From Pandoraea eparura (GTDB lineage Bacteria; Pseudomonadota; Gammaproteobacteria; Burkholderiales; Burkholderiaceae), in contig NZ_CABPSH010000003.1 in assembly GCF_902459725.1 (NCBI RefSeq), forward strand, positions 310,001 through 374,000: 64,000 nt of DNA. The letters run 5' to 3'. The translations under genes and the position numbers were made by a program. The notes beneath the pieces are model-generated. The model was given only the letters and a program-made list of their open reading frames with translations. It was not told where the DNA came from and searched no databases. How positions within the stretch are numbered: the stretch's first letter is position 1; the number at the start of each line of letters is the position of its first letter. Positions 29,265-36,396 of the stretch are shown here, in pieces.

Positions 29265-30284
29265 TCAGTACGCGGCGGTGCTTTGCTGCGCGCCACGTAC
29301 GACCTCGATCGTGGCGCCGCCGCCCCTGGCGCCCGGCTGACGCGGCGTTGCCGCCGGCGCACGCGGCGGCGCGCCGGCGAGTCCGGTCGCGGCAATCCCG
29401 GCGTAGGCCTGGTTCTCGGGCGTATCGAGCGCCGCCTTGTCTTCGCCCTTGAGTCCGGGCTTGCCCGCGAGCACCGGCGGTGGCGACGGGAACAGCGACG
29501 TGTCGGGTTTGGCGTCGTCGCCTGGGTTGCGCAGCGCCAGCGTGATCTTGCCCTGTTGCGTGCCGAGCACCACACGGTTGACGTCGGCCACTGGCACGGC
29601 CACGACGGCGGCCGTTGCCGGCATGGGCGGTTGGCCGTTGACGCCCGGTTGCCCGGGCGCCGGGGCCGTCGTCGTGGCGCCCTGCACGCTGGACGCCACA
29701 CTCGGGGACGCCGGCGGCGGCGCCACGTCGTCGAGCGAGGCATTACCGTAGCTCAGCACCCGCACGCGCGAGGCCAGCAGACGCGCCTGCGTATCATCGA
29801 CCAAGCCCACGGCCGGTCCTGCCGGCCGATTGGTTTTCATCGTGAAGAAGACATCGACGTAATCGCCCGGACGGATGCGGTTGCTTACGCCAATGGTTTC
29901 CGACACGGCAATCGCGACGGCACGCTCGCCCGGCGCGAGCTGCATGGCGAGGCCGTGCGCGAGCGTGTTCTGCGTGACCGGCACGCCAGGCGCGAGCGCG
30001 ACAAGCGGCACGCGGCCCACGACGTCGGCCGGGTTGGCGAAGCCACCGACGGTCTGAGTGTCGAACGTCACGAGCTTCACCCCTTCGGCATCGATGGGTT
30101 GGCCCGGCGCGAGGGCCTTGGCCGCCACCACGGCCGGGTAGCGCTGCGTGAGCGTCTGGGTGACCGGCGAAGGCGTGGCGGCCGGCGCCGGTGCGTTGGC
30201 CGTGCCGAGGCGCAACGCGAAGAGCGCGAGCAACACACCAGCGACGACCAGCACAGCAGCAAGAATCTTGGTGGCTTTGTTCAT
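29265..30284 (-). CDS. cpaB: CpaB/RcpC, Flp pilus assembly protein
   Basis: A 339-residue periplasmic protein anchored by an N-terminal helix (ILAAVLVVAGVLLALFALRL). It has an SAF domain (AAKALAPGQPIDAEGVKLV) and the RcpC-type middle part (GERAVAIAVSETIGVSNRIR followed by PGDYVDVFFTM). After a Pro/Ala/Ser-rich linker comes a further beta domain (VPVADVNRVVLGTQQGKITL). The C-terminal 80 residues are low-complexity Pro/Gly/Ala. RcpC-type proteins support the secretin. It is the gene immediately before the secretin gene, 74 bases upstream. Confidence 0.92.
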   Translation of the reverse strand: MNKATKILAAVLVVAGVLLALFALRLGTANAPAPAATPSPVTQTLTQRYPAVVAAKALAPGQPIDAEGVKLVTFDTQTVGGFANPADVVGRVPLVALAPGVPVTQNTLAHGLAMQLAPGERAVAIAVSETIGVSNRIRPGDYVDVFFTMKTNRPAGPAVGLVDDTQARLLASRVRVLSYGNASLDDVAPPPASPSVASSVQGATTTAPAPGQPGVNGQPPMPATAAVVAVPVADVNRVVLGTQQGKITLALRNPGDDAKPDTSLFPSPPPVLAGKPGLKGEDKAALDTPENQAYAGIAATGLAGAPPRAPAATPRQPGARGGGATIEVVRGAQQSTAAY

Positions 30285-30445
30285 GGCTTGGGGCCTGTCG
30301 GCCGTTCAGTCACAACTTGCGGGACGCCGGCGAACCGGCGGCATGACAACTCGGCATAACCGCACATCTTTTTTCTGTCTCCCGGAGCGGATGACCTTGG
30401 CACCGGCGCGACGCTCGCTGATCCGCCCCCACACGTTCGCGTCAC

Positions 30446-30922
30446 TTAACTGCCGCCCAGCGTTGACGTGTCCAGCGTGACCGCAGCGGTGCCGACCACG
30501 TGTTGCGGCACGAGCGCGCCCAGCCCCGGCCAATTGACGGTCATGGGCTGCGTCAGCGTCAACGTCACGTGAACGATGCATTGCGAACTGGCACTGGTGC
30601 CCGACGCCGGGCAAGGATAGGTCGCATCGGGGGTGAAGCCGGCGCTCACGGCCGACGCCGATGGCCAGGTCAGCGTGGTATTGATCGCCTGCGTGGCATA
30701 CCCCTGACGCTGCGCCATCGTACCGGCGCGCAACATCGCACGGCCAGCCTCGGAGGCGGCCTGCGTCAGCATCTGCCGGGCAAGAATGGTGATGGAGAAG
30801 GCAACGGCGACATAGAACGCGGGCAGCAGAATCGTCAGGATCAGCATGAATTCCAGCGCAGCGACGCCGCGCGAGCGCGCGCCTCGCAACCCGGATCCCG
30901 CCTGTGCCCCAAACACCTTCAT
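30446..30922 (-). CDS. tadE: TadE-like pseudopilin
   Basis: A 158-residue protein. The class III prepilin-type motif RG-VAALEFMLILTILLPAFY has a Gly before the likely TadV cleavage site and a Glu at position +5, followed by a membrane helix. The periplasmic part has two cysteines (YPCPASG, SSQCIVHV) likely to form a disulfide. TadE is a minor pseudopilin of the Tad system. GGGGAG lies about 8 bases before the ATG. The operon continues with cpaB after 161 bases. Confidence 0.88.
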   Translation of the reverse strand: MKVFGAQAGSGLRGARSRGVAALEFMLILTILLPAFYVAVAFSITILARQMLTQAASEAGRAMLRAGTMAQRQGYATQAINTTLTWPSASAVSAGFTPDATYPCPASGTSASSQCIVHVTLTLTQPMTVNWPGLGALVPQHVVGTAAVTLDTSTLGGS

Positions 30923-31154
30923 GACGATGCTCCCCGTCGCTCACGGCACTGTGTGGCCGTGTTTGGCGACGCATTGTTCCTACCCATTTGCGCGGCGTCG
31001 CCCGCGCCTCTCGTTTCTCGTTATTACGGTGCCGCTTTGCGCAGCACTCGTCATTGCCTGCCTTCGTATGCGTCGTGGAGACTCGCACGACGTACCGCTA
31101 CCTCACGCACTACAACTGCGACTAGCTCAACCGCCTGGACAGCCACTGCATCGA

Positions 31155-31634
31155 TTACCGCACCACGAGCGCCGCCGCTGCCAGATAGGCCCCGTAGGGC
31201 AATCCGACGCGACCGGCACGCCATTGCAAAATCCTTTGCCAGGCTGCGCAGGCGCCCAGTGCATCACGCCATCGCGAGAGCCACTTGACCCGCGCCGTCA
31301 ACAGCACCAGCGCATGCACGCCTGCCGCCACGCTCGCCAGACACCAGACCGGCAGCAGTGCCGAGTAACCCGCCACCAGCCCGATCAATGCGAAGAGCTT
31401 GACGTCGCCCGCCGCCATCACGTTTCGCCACCAGAAAGGCAGCAATGCGATCAATCCGAGCAGCCCGCCGACTCCATGAACCCACAACGCGCGAGGCTCA
31501 CCATGCCATGCCTGCCACCCAATCCAGATGACGGCCATCCCCGCCACGCTCAGCAGCCACGCATTGGGGATGCGGCGCGCAACCAGGTCGGTGATCACGA
31601 TCGGCACGCACAACAGCCACAGCAAGATCAGCAC
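31155..31634 (-). CDS. tadV: Prepilin peptidase TadV/CpaA
   Basis: A 159-residue A24-family aspartic peptidase that processes Flp and TadE prepilins. It has about four to five membrane segments. The two catalytic aspartates are in PIVITDLVARRIPN (near residue 16) and in AAGDVKLFA (near residue 76). The start is GTG at 31634. It is small because, like other TadV/FppA enzymes, it lacks the N-terminal methylase domain. It lies 13 bases after the first pilin gene. Confidence 0.92.
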   Translation of the reverse strand: MLILLWLLCVPIVITDLVARRIPNAWLLSVAGMAVIWIGWQAWHGEPRALWVHGVGGLLGLIALLPFWWRNVMAAGDVKLFALIGLVAGYSALLPVWCLASVAAGVHALVLLTARVKWLSRWRDALGACAAWQRILQWRAGRVGLPYGAYLAAAALVVR

Positions 31635-31647
31635 GGCGTGTCTCGCG

Positions 31648-31848
31648 TCAGTGATTCACGGCAGTCGCTGCGACCGACGTGACGTTGCTGAACACGTTGG
31701 TGAGCACGGTCGTCAAATTGGTGAAGACGGTCGCGCCGACCAAGATCACCACGACCGCGGCCAGGATGCCATACTCGAGCGCCGTCACACCTTTCTGCCC
31801 AGACAGACCGCGCTGCCGTCCGTTCATCCCTGCTCGCATTGCCCGCAT
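31648..31848 (-). CDS. flp: Flp-type pilin (copy nearer tadV)
   Basis: Class IVb Flp/Fap pilin. A short basic leader (RRQ-type, GRQRGLSGQKG) precedes the cleavage site G-VTALEYG, then the hydrophobic core (ILAAVVVILVGATVFTNL) and a short Asn/Thr/Val-rich tail (TNVFSNVTSVAATAVNH). I chose the ATG at 31848 (MRAMRAGMNGRQRG) because GAGG lies 9 bases upstream. Starts at 31857 and GTG 31875 are possible. It is one of two pilins in the locus. Confidence 0.88.
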   Translation of the reverse strand: MRAMRAGMNGRQRGLSGQKGVTALEYGILAAVVVILVGATVFTNLTTVLTNVFSNVTSVAATAVNH

Positions 31849-32035
31849 GACTCGCATCCTCGCGAATACCGCCACCCACGCACCTGAAAGACGCCGCGAA
31901 GCTACGGTGTCCTTCCCAATACTGTCAAACGCAACCCTCGCTTCGACTGCTCAAGTCTCATGCAGGGGCTTGTCGCCTTCGCGCCAGCGCGACATATCGC
32001 TGACCGGCGCCAAAGCGGTTTGCGGTGCGGGGGTT

Positions 32036-32221
32036 TCAGGAGCCGACGGACGTGATGACCGACGTGATCTTCGCAAAGACGGAAGTGAACACCCCTGACA
32101 GGTTCGTGTAGACAGCACCACCGATCAGCACGGCCACGATCGCGGCGAGAATGCCGTACTCCAGTGCGGTGACCCCACGTTCGTCACGCACGAACAGCCG
32201 AATGCGATTGCCGAGTTTCAT
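32036..32221 (-). CDS. flp: Flp-type pilin (first gene of the Tad locus)
   Basis: A 61-residue class IVb pilin, MKLGNRIRLFVRDERG-VTALEYGILAAIVAVLIGG. The tail is shorter and different from that of the other copy (YTNLSGVFTSVFAKITSVIT). GGGAGCG lies 7 bases before the ATG. It is the most upstream Tad gene, next to the long AT-rich intergenic region, so it is the likely first gene of the Tad transcript and the likely major pilin. Confidence 0.9.
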   Translation of the reverse strand: MKLGNRIRLFVRDERGVTALEYGILAAIVAVLIGGAVYTNLSGVFTSVFAKITSVITSVGS

Positions 32222-32585
32222 ATCACGCTCCCACAAAAAAGGCGTCAAGCGCCCATTCGGGCACAACGACGCATCAGCGGCCATCCGGTCGCCGACGCAC
32301 GTGCGCCGTATCGCTCATCTCTTCTTGAATTCGGCCTCGGGTTCGTTGCGCCGCGTGGCTCGCGAACCTCTTTTACCTTGTACGCCAATACTTTCAAGCT
32401 TGTTGGTCCAGCCTTTTGGCGGCGTACGCTTTTTTCGATGCTAATTTAAACCGATCAACAAAAACTAGAGTCTTGCTACCAATCACCCTGAAGAATGTAA
32501 GAAAGCGTTACCTCGATAGATCAAACAATACTCCAAAACCAGGTAATACAACGCCCGCGAGGGAAAACCATGATGGGTGTCCCAC

Positions 32586-32613
32586 CACACACGCGCACGC
32601 GCACGCGCACGCA
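32586..32613. repeat. Alternating purine-pyrimidine (Z-DNA-prone) tract
   Basis: 28 bases of strict pyrimidine-purine alternation made of CACG/CGCACG units, in an otherwise AT-rich stretch. Confidence 0.6.
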
Positions 32614-32876
32614 ATACTTGTAGCACCTAATTAAATAGCGATTCAACTGGTTCAGCGATAGCGCCCCACGCGCGCTTCATCGACGCAAGAGCGCTTCGCC
32701 GTCGTCGATCGCCTCGCAATCTTCGCCACGCCCGCCTCACGCTACCAAGAGGATTGGCTCGACAGCGCCGCGATATCGGGCTTCCACGCCTTTCCCTTCC
32801 TTACGCAGGTCGCCAAGCCCATGGCCAGCCGATTTGCTTCGTATTTCTACACGACTCGACAGCAATTTTTCCGGAG

Positions 32877-32913
32877 ACGTTACGTAACGTTACCCGTAAC
32901 GCCCCCCGTAACG
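32877..32913. promoter_or_regulatory. Cluster of GTAACG/CGTTAC elements with a 14-bp palindrome
   Basis: The perfect palindrome ACGTTACGTAACGT (32877-32890) is followed by further CGTTAC (32888) and GTAACG (32896, 32908) copies. It lies about 210-245 bases upstream of the predicted sigma-54 start site. This suits an enhancer site for the sigma-54 activator, or an operator for the MarR regulator at 36397. A looser GTAA-N7-TTAC occurs at 32497-32511, nearer the pilin gene. Confidence 0.5.
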
Positions 32914-33009
32914 GGAACAGCATTTCGCCCGAGAGCCGTCAATTTTCGATGGCGTTAACCCTGATTTGCCTCCCTTTCTGCGATCGGCGATCCCTCGATT
33001 CAAAAGATT

Positions 33010-33029
33010 CTTGCTTTCCGAAACGCAAG
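33010..33029. promoter_or_regulatory. Inverted repeat CTTGC-N10-GCAAG, possible upstream activator site
   Basis: A perfect 5-bp dyad with 10-base spacing, about 70-90 bases before the -24 element of the sigma-54 promoter. That is a usual distance for enhancer-binding protein sites. A hairpin AGGCT-TTTC-AGCCT follows at 33037-33050. Confidence 0.35.
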
Positions 33030-33096
33030 TAAATACAGGCTTTTCAGCCTATCGACAGAAAAAATAGAACTGTTATTCAAACCCGGCCTTAACGAT

Positions 33097-33111
33097 TGGC
33101 ACAGCTCTTGC
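33097..33111 (+). promoter_or_regulatory. Sigma-54 (RpoN) -24/-12 promoter
   Basis: TGGCACAGCTCTTGC matches the consensus TGGCAC-N5-TTGC exactly, with the GG and GC dinucleotides 10 bases apart. Transcription would start near 33123, about 32 bases before the ATG at 33155. It would read through the small gene into the lipoprotein cluster. No equally good match was seen in the upstream regions of the pilin genes. Confidence 0.82.
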
Positions 33112-33154
33112 GCATATCCCAGCATCGCAACGCTGAAGATCACCGGGGGACACC

Positions 33155-33475
33155 ATGATCATTGGCAATACCAAACAAACGATGCCGCACTGCGCTGCCC
33201 TCTCGGCCGGGCAGCAACGCATCGCCGCAATGCAGCGCAGCGCTGCTGCCGGCAACGATCGTAGAGGCGCAAGCCCAGGGAGGGGCGGTGCACAAGGCGG
33301 TGGCGTACGCGCCACCGCCACACCGACCGATTCGAACAGCACCACGCGCGCCTCCCGCGCGTCTTCGGCCCGGGCGATGACCGGCCCCGACAGCGCAGTC
33401 GTCGATGCGCTCCTGTTCGCACTGATTGCACAACGCATGAACAGCCGAATGGCGGCGCAAGACACGCCTGCCTGA
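33155..33475 (+). CDS. Small unknown protein, first gene after the sigma-54 promoter
   Basis: A 106-residue protein with no signal peptide or membrane segment and no family I recognise. It is Ala/Arg/Ser/Gly-rich in the middle (GASPGRGGAQGGGVRATATP), with a helical C-terminus (SAVVDALLFALIAQRMNSRM). The ribosome-binding site GGGGGAC is 4 bases before the ATG. The element GGACACCAT around its start recurs at the start of the next gene. Position directly after the promoter and 28 bases before the first lipoprotein gene suggests a functional part of the cluster, perhaps a cytoplasmic accessory protein. Confidence 0.65.
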   Translation: MIIGNTKQTMPHCAALSAGQQRIAAMQRSAAAGNDRRGASPGRGGAQGGGVRATATPTDSNSTTRASRASSARAMTGPDSAVVDALLFALIAQRMNSRMAAQDTPA

Positions 33476-33503
33476 CGACCCACACAGACCAGAGGACACC
33501 ATC

Positions 33504-35123
33504 ATGAAAAACATCCAACGCCATCTTCTCGCTTCCGCCTGCCTGCTTGCGATTGTCACGATGACCGGCTGCGCAAGTTCTGGCTCGGGCGGCACCAGCG
33601 GCTCGCTCGGCGACAGCGGCACCAGCGCGGGCACCGGCGGTGGAGGCGGCACGGGCGCCGGGACGGTGACCGACGGCTCGAGCCTCGGCAGCAACGGGGG
33701 CGGCGGCGGAAGCGGCGGCAATGGCAATGGCAGCGGGGACGGCGGCACCGGCACGAGCGCCGCGACCAATCCGATCGGCACCGTGGCCGCCACCGCAAGC
33801 ACGGGTGTCGTGACGCAAGTCGGCAAGACTGTCAGCGATCTGGGCACCACGCTTGCCGGCACGCAACTCCCGCTGGTCAGCACGCAGACGCAAAGCGGTC
33901 TGGCGGGCGCCGCCGTCTCGACCGGCAACGCCGTGCAGACCCTCGGCAACGGCATCACGAACGGTCTCGGCAAGCTGGGCTCGGTGAGCGATCCGCTCAA
34001 TCCGACGCTTGCCAGCGTGGGCGGTGCGGTCACCGACCTCGGCACGGCCGGCACCCAACTGGGTAGTGCCGTCGCCGGCCTCGGGCAGACCGGCCCGCTC
34101 GCCAACACGCCGGTCAATGGCGTGACATCGCTGCTCGGCGGTGTCGTGACATCGGTCGGCATGGCGGGCCAGAGTCTGGGCAACGGCCTGACGCAAACGA
34201 TCACGAGCGGCCCCGTACAGCAACTGACGACGTCGCTGTCGTCGGCCATCACGCCGATCACGAACGTCGTGACCAACACCACGCAAACGGTAGGTAACAC
34301 GACAGGCCTCGGCGCGCCGGTGGTCGGACTGCTGGCGCAAATCGGCGGCGGCCTGGCCGGTGTCGGCACCCAGATCGCCGGTCAGGTCAACAACCCGGCG
34401 GCCACCGACGTCGGCGGCATCGTCGCGGGTGTCGGCAACACCGTGGCCAGCCTGGGCGGCGCGGCCCATGGCACGCCGACGAGCACCAACCCGCTCGCCC
34501 CCCTCACCTCGGCCCTTGGCGGGCTGACGGGTGGCCTCGGTGGTGGATCGGGCTCGGGTCCGCTCGCCCCCGTCACGAATCTCGTTTCCGGCCTGACCGG
34601 TGCACTCGGTGGCGCCGCGGGCGGCACCTCGAGCAGCAACCCGCTCGCCCCCGTCACGAACCTCGTCTCCGGCCTGACCGGCACACTCGGTGGTGCCGCG
34701 GGCGGCACCTCGGGCAGCAACCCGCTCGCCCCCGTCACGAACCTCGTCTCCGGCCTGACCGGCGCCCTCGGTGGCGCCACTGGCGGCACCTCGGGCAGCA
34801 ACCCGCTCGCTCCCGTTACGAACCTCGTCTCCGGCCTGACCGGCGCACTCGGTGGTGCCACCGGCGGAACATCGGGCAGCGGCCCGCTCGCCCCCGTCAC
34901 GAGCCTGGTGTCCGGTCTGACCGGCGCACTCGGCAGCGCCACTGGCGGGGCATCGACGGGGACGGGCGGCACGGCGGCAGGCAGTGCCCTGGCGCCGGTG
35001 ACGACACTGCTCGGTTCCGTGACGGGCGCGCTCGGCGGTGCCACGGGCTCGGGGAGCAGCAGCAGCGGCCCGCTCGCGCCGGTGACCGGCCTGCTCGGCG
35101 GTTTGCTCGGCGCCAAGAAGTAA
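33504..35123 (+). CDS. Gly/Thr/Leu-rich repeat lipoprotein 1
   Basis: A 539-residue predicted lipoprotein with a signal peptide ending in VTMTGC (Cys23). Residues 24-90 are a Gly/Ser/Thr-rich, probably disordered linker. Residues about 95-330 form a low-charge domain shared with the two paralogues downstream (LPLVSTQTQSGLAGAAVSTG, LSSAITPITNVV, TTGLGAPVVGLLAQIGGGL). The C-terminal third is a run of 27-residue repeats (APVTNLVSGLTGALGGAAGG, then TSSSNPL). Databases label similar proteins collagen-like, but there is no uninterrupted Gly-X-Y run. It is likely surface or outer-membrane located. GAGG lies about 9 bases before the ATG. Confidence 0.85.
   Translation: MKNIQRHLLASACLLAIVTMTGCASSGSGGTSGSLGDSGTSAGTGGGGGTGAGTVTDGSSLGSNGGGGGSGGNGNGSGDGGTGTSAATNPIGTVAATASTGVVTQVGKTVSDLGTTLAGTQLPLVSTQTQSGLAGAAVSTGNAVQTLGNGITNGLGKLGSVSDPLNPTLASVGGAVTDLGTAGTQLGSAVAGLGQTGPLANTPVNGVTSLLGGVVTSVGMAGQSLGNGLTQTITSGPVQQLTTSLSSAITPITNVVTNTTQTVGNTTGLGAPVVGLLAQIGGGLAGVGTQIAGQVNNPAATDVGGIVAGVGNTVASLGGAAHGTPTSTNPLAPLTSALGGLTGGLGGGSGSGPLAPVTNLVSGLTGALGGAAGGTSSSNPLAPVTNLVSGLTGTLGGAAGGTSGSNPLAPVTNLVSGLTGALGGATGGTSGSNPLAPVTNLVSGLTGALGGATGGTSGSGPLAPVTSLVSGLTGALGSATGGASTGTGGTAAGSALAPVTTLLGSVTGALGGATGSGSSSSGPLAPVTGLLGGLLGAKK
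34569..34973 (+). repeat. Five 81-bp tandem repeats inside lipoprotein 1
   Basis: Units start at 34569, 34650, 34731, 34812 and 34893, each opening with CCCGTCACG or a close variant. The first four are nearly identical and the last is diverged. A partial unit precedes (from 34500) and another follows. Each unit encodes 27 residues, so copy-number change would keep the frame. Confidence 0.9.
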
Positions 35124-35162
35124 CCAGACAACCATTCAGCACGATCAAGGGAGATAGACATC

Positions 35163-36329
35163 ATGACCCACGCACTTCAACGCACCCTCCTGGCTTCGGC
35201 CGCCATCGCACTCATCGCCCTGACCGGCTGCTCCAGCGGCGGTGGCGGCAGCGGCGCTTCAGCCGGCACCTCGGGCAGCCCGAACGCTGTCGGCACGACG
35301 GCCAGCGGCGCCGGCGGTATCGTGAGCTCCGCCGGTAACGTCGTCAGCGCGCTGGGCGACCAGGTGTCCAGCACCCAATTGCCGCTCGTGTCCTCGCAAG
35401 CGTCGCAAGGCTTCGGCGGTGCGCTCACGCAGACCGGCAACGCCGTCACCGCCCTTGGCAACGGCGTAAGCAGCGGTCTCGGCCAAACGGGTGCCTCGTC
35501 GGATCCCGTCGGCACCACGCTCGCAAGCACGGGCAATGTCGTGACCGACCTCGGCCAGGCGGGCGTGTCGCTGGGTAGCGGCGTCGCCGGCATCGGCAAG
35601 AGCGGCCCGCTGGCAGGCACACCGGTCGACACGCTCACCGGCGCGGTCGGCAACGTCGTCGCGACCGTCGGCCAGGGCGGCATTGCGGGCGGCGCGATCC
35701 TGAAGCAGGCCTTCACGGGCGGCCCGGTCGTGCAGGCCACGACGGCACTCTCATCGGCCATCACGCCGATCACCAATGTGGTGTCGGACACGACCCGCAC
35801 GGTAGGGACGACCACGGGCCTGGGCAGTCAGGCACAGGGCCTGCTGCAGACGGTGGGCGGCGCGGTCTCCACGGTCGGCACGACGATGCAGGGAACGTCG
35901 TCGAACCCGGTCGTGACTGCACTCGGTAACACGGTGATTGCCACCGGCAACACCGTCGGCGGCGGCGGCACGTTCCTGAACGGCAGCACCTCCACCGGCT
36001 CGGCGAACCCGTTCGGCTCGCTGCTGGGCAACCTGGGCACGACGACGGCCGGCGGGTCATCGAACCCGCTCGGCTCGGTCACGGGCCTGCTCGGCGGCGT
36101 CGGCGGATCGAGCAGCGGCAGCCCGCTCGCCCCGGTCACCGGTCTGCTCGGCAGTGTGAGCGGCGCCACCTCGGGCGGCAGCAGCAGCCCGCTGGCGCCG
36201 GTCACGAGCCTGCTCTCCGGCGTGACGAGTACGGCTGGCGGCAGCTCGGGCGGCGCGACGGGCGGTCTCACGGGACTGCTCGCCCCGGTCACCAGCCTGC
36301 TCGGTAGTGTGGCCAGCGTCGGCAAGTAA
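35163..36329 (+). CDS. Gly/Thr/Leu-rich repeat lipoprotein 2
   Basis: A 388-residue paralogue of lipoprotein 1 and, more closely, lipoprotein 3. Lipobox LIALTGC (Cys23). It shares the core SQASQGFGGALTQTGNAV, VSLGSGVAGIGKSGPLAGTP, VDTLTG, TALSSAITPITNVV and TTGLG. The C-terminus holds fewer and less regular repeats of the LAPVTGLLGSV type. GGGAG lies 9 bases before the ATG. It is 39 bases after lipoprotein 1, so probably co-transcribed. A strong hairpin lies just after it. Confidence 0.85.
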   Translation: MTHALQRTLLASAAIALIALTGCSSGGGGSGASAGTSGSPNAVGTTASGAGGIVSSAGNVVSALGDQVSSTQLPLVSSQASQGFGGALTQTGNAVTALGNGVSSGLGQTGASSDPVGTTLASTGNVVTDLGQAGVSLGSGVAGIGKSGPLAGTPVDTLTGAVGNVVATVGQGGIAGGAILKQAFTGGPVVQATTALSSAITPITNVVSDTTRTVGTTTGLGSQAQGLLQTVGGAVSTVGTTMQGTSSNPVVTALGNTVIATGNTVGGGGTFLNGSTSTGSANPFGSLLGNLGTTTAGGSSNPLGSVTGLLGGVGGSSSGSPLAPVTGLLGSVSGATSGGSSSPLAPVTSLLSGVTSTAGGSSGGATGGLTGLLAPVTSLLGSVASVGK

Positions 36330-36343
36330 TCGCCAGTCCAGCC

Positions 36344-36372
36344 GTGGTGCGCGCCCATCGTGCGCGCACCAC
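36344..36372 (+). other. Strong hairpin between lipoprotein 2 and the MarR-type gene
   Basis: A perfect 11-bp dyad (GTGGTGCGCGC, 7-base loop, GCGCGCACCAC) begins 15 bases after the lipoprotein 2 stop. There is no T-run after it, so it may be an mRNA 3'-stabiliser, a processing site or a partial terminator that lowers expression of the regulator. Confidence 0.6.
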
Positions 36373-36396
36373 ATGATTTATCGATAAGGAGATGCC

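Larger units (their letters stand above)
32222..33096. other. Long AT-rich divergent intergenic region between pilin and lipoprotein genes
   Basis: About 930 bases separate the pilin start from the small gene at 33155, far more than elsewhere in the window. Base composition drops well below that of the neighbours (32440-32640 and 32840-33095). It contains an alternating purine-pyrimidine tract (32586-32613), clustered GTAACG/CGTTAC elements (32877-32913) and two short dyads near 33010-33050. The one open frame of note (32754-33032) has no ribosome-binding site and lacks coding character. I read the region as regulatory. Confidence 0.65.

Noticed and set aside
26338-29340. A 1000-codon open frame on the plus strand opposite tadZ and the secretin gene
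   Set aside because: High-GC antisense shadow: Arg/His-rich, no ribosome-binding site, and both sense genes show full family motifs.
32466-32490. A possible sigma-54 promoter on the minus strand upstream of the first pilin
   Set aside because: The GG and GC are 10 bases apart but the flanking bases (GGGTG, TAGC) match the consensus poorly.
32754-33032. A 92-codon plus-strand open frame inside the intergenic control region
   Set aside because: No ribosome-binding site, overlaps the GTAACG element cluster, and codon use is unlike neighbouring genes.
33159-35135. A 658-codon open frame on the minus strand opposite lipoprotein 1
   Set aside because: Composition follows the complement of the repeat gene, with no start signal; the sense strand has a signal peptide, lipobox and ribosome-binding site.
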